Shown piece by piece: positions 60,550 through 64,000 of a DNA stretch of 64,000 bases. Source of the stretch: Oscheius tipulae. Taxonomy: Eukaryota > Nematoda > Chromadorea > Rhabditida > Rhabditidae. Both the position numbers and the translations under genes were made by a program. How positions within the stretch are numbered: the first letter of the stretch is position 1; each line of letters begins with the position of its first letter. The stretch lies in NCBI GenBank assembly GCA_037178975.1, contig JASJZH010000006.1, forward strand, positions 5,456,001-5,520,000. The letters are read 5' to 3'. Under the pieces are notes generated by a model. It worked only from the letters and a program-made list of their open reading frames with translations, was not told the DNA's origin and ran no database searches.

Positions 60550-61249
60550 TTACATATATGGGATCTTCTCCACTTGACAAGGTAGCCTTTTTACTTCATG
60601 TGTAGATTCCGTCGTTTTTTTATAAACTTTTAATGCCCTCTACATGAATAACCTTGATGTGCGCTCGACCTTTCGTTTAAATCACGTTAACGACAATGGC
60701 AGCCATCGATGAGCAGACCAGTTGGGGGAAGAGACTGGGCGGAAGCAATTAGTAACAAGTAGAGTAAGCTAGAGCTTGTTAATATGGTCAACTGACGATT
60801 GTTTCCGGGCATAGATTCTTGGGACATCGTCAAACAGGGAATGCGAGCATTGCTTCCCAGTTTCTTCTGAGCATCGAAATTGAGCAGATTTCTGTTTTTC
60901 AACGAAGTACCCTGTAGTGAGCTCAAACTAACAAAAGAAAACAATTTGCCCTATGTTGGGATTGATATGATTCACAGCCCAGCGCGCGATCCCAACCGCT
61001 GAGCTATTGCGGGCGGCAGCGCCCCCTGTGACAGCGGCTACGCACAAACACACAGACACCGTTGCGCTTTAGTAAGAGAGATTTATGTCTGTCCTTCCGT
61101 CTTGGACATCATCGTGAGTAGGAGTGTTTGAACTTTGAGAAGAGTACCCTTTCCCTTTTTAAGCGTTCAAACAATATTCCAGACATAGAGATTCATTATT
61201 TGTCAAACAAAAAGCATAGACGTATTCATCAGTTCTGAGACTTTTGTAT
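60550..61249. other. Intergenic with a tRNA-like, SINE-like segment
   Basis: The ZFYVE19 and RRM genes converge here. The part at about 60950-61090 has tRNA promoter boxes on the minus strand and a CA-rich, GCTTTAGTAAGAGAGAT-containing flank, described separately. No protein gene is seen. Confidence 0.5.
60950..61090 (-). repeat. tRNA-derived sequence / SINE candidate
   Basis: The minus strand contains TAGCTCAGCGG (60996-61006), an exact match to the tRNA A-box TRGCNNAGYNGG short form, preceded by CCGCAA. AATCATATCAATCCC about 45 nt downstream is a weak B-box. Stems are incomplete, so this is not a working tRNA. On the other side lies CACACACAGACACC with GCTTTAGTAAGAGAG, of the kind often found in SINE bodies. 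No second copy in the window was confirmed. Confidence 0.45.
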
Positions 61250-61976
61250 TTATTTGTTAGCGAAGTTGACACGAAGGGAGCGTCCCATGAATTCGGCTCC
61301 GTTGAGGTTGTTTACGGCATCTTCGGCTCCTGCAGCTTCTGCAAACTCGCAGAATCCGAATCCCTTTGCGCGTCCAGTTTCGCGATCGTAGACGATTCTG
61401 AAAGAATTTATTGTTAAAGCCTATTTAGAACTTCAGTACCTGACATTGGTTACGTGTCCACATTGACTGAAGAATTGTCCAACGTCATTTTCGGTAGTCT
61501 TGTAAGGTAGATTTCCGACTAAAGAGAAACGTTCGGATTAGAAAAAACTGCTTTGATTTAGGTAAGACGCGATCGCTCAACTCATGTGCTGATAAGGCCG
61601 TTACAGACGAAGGCACCCTAACCTAACTGAAAACTACGAAAAATTCTCAGTAGAGAATTTCGAGTTTATCGGGATGCAGAACAGTTGCGTCAGTTCTCAA
61701 ATAGGAAGTTTCTGGATATTTGTTATTCGACACAACTATTCTTATTGTAAGGCCATTACCCAAGTCAATCAAGGCTACCATTTCATTGTTGGCTCGATGT
61801 CGACGCCCTCGGCTCTCTGGCTGCAGTTTTTAGGTATTTTTAGACCACATTGTGTGCAGTAGTCCCTGTAAAGAGAATCTCTATGAGTTGACCCGGAGAC
61901 AATAAAAGCAAAGCTAAAAAAACAAAGAAAACCCACCGTAGACGGAATGACGGACAGGAGCAGTTTCATCAGACAT
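61250..61976 (-). CDS. Small single-RRM RNA-binding protein
   Basis: Three exons give 88 residues: MSDETAPVRHSVYVGNLPYK, a full RRM, and the end GRSLRVNFANK. RNP2 is VYVGNL and RNP1 is KGFGFCEF. The segment IVYDRETGRAKGFGFCEF is close to the N-terminal RRM of CSTF2/CstF-64, but nothing follows the domain, so a small RBM3/CIRBP-like or nuclear RNP protein is equally possible. Intron 1 is about 440 bp, ten times the local norm, and begins within RNP2 right after VY. The protein likely binds RNA in the nucleus. The stop is at 61250-61252. Confidence 0.88.
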
Positions 61977-62773
61977 GGTGCTTGGACGATGATCGAACTG
62001 GATGGGGTCACACGCAGCGTTCTTTCTTGCCGCTACGCGGGTGGCTCGCGTCGCGGACTTCCCATTAAAAAGTAGACGCACCAACTCGTCCAACAGAGGC
62101 ACAAGCCAGCCAACAGTACTTCGGAATGGTTGATAATGAGCATAATGGGAACTCAAATGTTTGAGGTACTACAATATGGATCTCTGGAGCCTAAGTACGA
62201 CTGAGCTGTTACATGGGAACATTAAACCTAAAACTCCTGTAGTTGTTCCGGTACGAATGTCAAAAACTGTTCAAAAGATAGTTTACACTTAATACCAAAA
62301 GATAGTATTCACAAATGATGCCTATCTTGTTTGAAACGAGTTTTGCTTTTAGTATTTCGCGAACATGCTGCATTTCCACGTTTGTAAGTATCACGATCAC
62401 AATTAATGACGTTAAACCTGAGCTCAACACTACATGTCAACTAATCTGTTGTTTCAACTATGGCTGTTTCCTTGTAGGAAGATCATTTTACCGCAGAAGC
62501 CCTCGACCGACGCAATACAACAATATCCATATTCTATGTTCGACTAAGCTCCGTTTGAACATGTTTTTCACGGCCAAAATGCAAAATTGTCGAAAGCGTG
62601 TGTTTGTCATACGCCCGTTTGGTTTGTTCATTTGTCATTGATTGTATTCACTGGCGGATGCATTGCTAGCACCTCTTGTGGGATCATCAGATTGGCTAAA
62701 GTGACTGTTTGCCCGTTTGTGGCTCTGCTTCGAAAATCGATCTGTTTCCCACTCACTCTTATCACCTACGGGA
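61977..62773. other. Divergent intergenic region
   Basis: This stretch separates the RRM and MCFD2 genes, which read away from each other, and should carry both promoters. Open frames here (62315-62641, 62587-62880) lack recognisable domains; the second overlaps the MCFD2 start in another frame. Confidence 0.45.
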
Positions 62774-63281
62774 ATGCAACGTATCCCTCTGTTTCTGATC
62801 GTTGTTTTGTTAGGCAAGTTTCATTACAAAAAGAGCTAACAATGAAATCTTTCTTCAGGAACCGTAGCGTCTCTAGATGAGAAACATTTTGCGGGTAATG
62901 CTGAGATTCACGATCAGGAGTAAGTGTTAATTCTCTCTCTATGTCTGTTTAAAGACACGTCAAACAGCACATGGAAGACAAGATTGACGTGAGCAAAATG
63001 ACGGAGGAACAGACCAGATTCTATTACTTTTCTATGCATGATCTCAACAAGGACGGGCTTATTGACGGAATTGAAATTTTGAAGGCTTTGACGCACGATC
63101 ACGAGAACGATAAAGGTATGATTTCAATCAGGTTGATCCAACTGTTGTAGGCCCCGGCATTCCTTATGAGGACGAGGACAAGCTCATCACAATGATCGAG
63201 GCTGTTTTGACTGATCTCGACGCCAATGGAGACGGTCTCGTTGACTACGCGGAATACAGTCGAAAACACGCAAGTCAATAA
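62774..63281 (+). CDS. mcfd2: MCFD2-like EF-hand secretory-pathway protein
   Basis: Exon 1 (62774-62813) encodes the signal peptide MQRIPLFLIVVLLG. The mature part reads ASLDEKHFAGNAEIHDQEHV, KQHMEDKIDVSKMTEEQTRF and YYFSMHDLNKDGLIDGIEIL, then AVLTDLDANGDGLVDYAEYS and RKHASQ. The two EF-hand loops DLNKDGLIDGIE and DANGDGLVDYAE are complete. The length (about 130), signal peptide and paired C-terminal EF-hands match MCFD2, the calcium-dependent partner of the ER-Golgi cargo lectin LMAN1/ERGIC-53. Intron 1 (62814-62858) has a GC donor (G|GCAAGT). The AATAAA signal overlaps the stop codon (63278-63283). Confidence 0.9.
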
Positions 63282-63283
63282 AT
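63278..63283 (+). other. Polyadenylation signal overlapping the MCFD2 stop codon
   Basis: The sequence CAATAAATTTATT contains the TAA stop (63279-63281) inside AATAAA (63278-63283). The 3' UTR could therefore be only about 15-30 nt. Confidence 0.7.
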
Positions 63284-63381
63284 TTATTGTTTTCCTGCTT
63301 TCGAATCATCGTCTAGCAGTTGAGCGATCGCGTTCCCTTCTTCTTTGGTCGGTATTTCGTCTAAACTTTTATAGGGTACGA

Positions 63382-64000
63382 CTAGTGAATCACACCTATT
63401 CCCAGTATTTTACGGGTCCAGTCAATGTTTTTCCAACGCCCAGTAGTCACCAACCCAATGATGTTTCCGTCATCTACGGCCTCAGACGGAGCATCCTAAA
63501 CGTAGATAACAGTGTAATTTTTAAAATGGCAACCTTTTCGACAGGAAAACTGGCATAATCAGTTGTAGAACGTCCTGTGCTCTCAAACTCTTCAGCCCGC
63601 GAGCCGATTCCGGTGTGTGAGCTCTGCATTATATCAGCAATTCTAAACAGTAGACTCGGAGCTGAGAAGTATTTTTTTGGTACAGCGCATAAACTTGCCT
63701 GGAATGCTGTTGACAAGACGAGCAAAATTGCTAGCCCCATTTCTGAATAGGGCGGGGTCGTATTCAAAACGTATTTCCTCTTGCTTAGGCAGTCTGGAGG
63801 AAGGAGCTACAATGGAGTTTTAAATACAAACCTATCCTCGTTCCAAGATCCAACATAACTTGTCTGTGGAATTTCTTCCGCTTTATGCGCGGATTGATAC
63901 GCTTTGTTCAAATACGACTTCTCGCGTTCCCAGTCAATACCGTTGTTCATAACTGACGCTACGGTTTTGACCACCGACATCCATGGACTCTCTGATGGAG
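63382..64000 (-). CDS. Unrecognised protein, partial (5' end beyond the window)
   Basis: The open frame enters at the right edge: SPWMSVVKTVASVMNNGIDW, EREKSYLNKAYQSAHKAEEI, TSYVGSWNEDR. It then splices to LPKQEEIRFEYDPALFRNGA, SNFARLVNSIP. A 37 bp intron with a GC donor (63662-63698) leads to APSLLFRIADIMQSSHTGIG and SRAEEFESTGRSTTDYA. A last exon, DGNIIGLVTTGRWKNIDWTR, KILGIGVIH, ends at 63382 if the acceptor GGCCGTAG is used; another acceptor 16 nt earlier gives a very short end. No membrane helix, signal peptide or known motif is visible in this part. Convergent with MCFD2, 100 bp away. Function unknown. Confidence 0.6.

Noticed and set aside
1-64000. CRISPR arrays, bacterial operons, plasmid or phage features, rRNA genes
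   Set aside because: Spliced genes throughout, no regularly spaced repeats and no rRNA-like sequence; the window is eukaryotic nuclear DNA.

Overview
This 64 kb window is a gene-dense piece of an animal nuclear genome, most likely a nematode. Genes are split by many introns, most of them about 35-60 bp. The homologues are animal genes with close nematode counterparts (INSM/EGL-46, R7-type RGS, CHP1/PBO-1, E2F4/5/EFL-1, hexosaminidase D, SLC19). At eleven or more genes a 3' splice site lies 0-7 nt before the start codon, which is what spliced-leader trans-splicing leaves behind. No bacterial, organellar or viral block is seen. Base composition and intron size would suit a Trichuris-like clade I nematode, but I cannot prove the genus.

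Layout. 1-13.5 kb holds two plus-strand regulators: a TIS11/tristetraprolin-type CCCH RNA-binding protein with a 3.2 kb first intron, and an INSM/EGL-46-type zinc-finger factor. Their flanks and introns are rich in CAGCTG E-boxes. 13.8-24.4 kb is a minus-strand block: secreted alpha-carbonic anhydrase, membrane-anchored hexosaminidase D, PAF1, a tail-anchored PDZ protein like SYNJ2BP, and CHP1. The last three are packed like a polycistronic unit in the order CHP1, PDZ protein, PAF1. 26.2-30.8 kb (plus) holds an ANKRD40 homologue, a 99-residue tail-anchored protein and an unrecognised secreted cysteine-rich protein. 30.9-32.8 kb (minus) is mannose-6-phosphate isomerase.

35.1-39.0 kb (plus) is an E2F4/5-like factor followed closely by a CLASRP homologue, a second operon candidate, then a 40-residue membrane microprotein at 40.0 kb. 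40.8-44.2 kb (minus) is an R7-family RGS protein, divergent from a PPP1R37-type leucine-rich-repeat phosphatase-1 regulator (45.9-49.6 kb, plus). 50.0-53.0 kb (minus) holds an SLC19 folate/thiamine-type transporter and a Nudix diphosphoinositol phosphatase. 53-57.6 kb is gene-poor apart from a small signal-peptide/single-span protein ending in a PDZ-ligand-like ETTV. 57.6-60.5 kb (plus) is SET and ZFYVE19/ANCHR. 61.2-62.0 kb (minus) is a single-RRM protein. 62.8-63.3 kb (plus) is MCFD2. A partial unrecognised gene (minus) runs off the right end.

For spliced genes the coordinates span first to last coding base that I could place. Exon junctions were read by eye from GT/GC...AG signals and frame continuity. 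Functions are by family resemblance from memory; no database search was possible.
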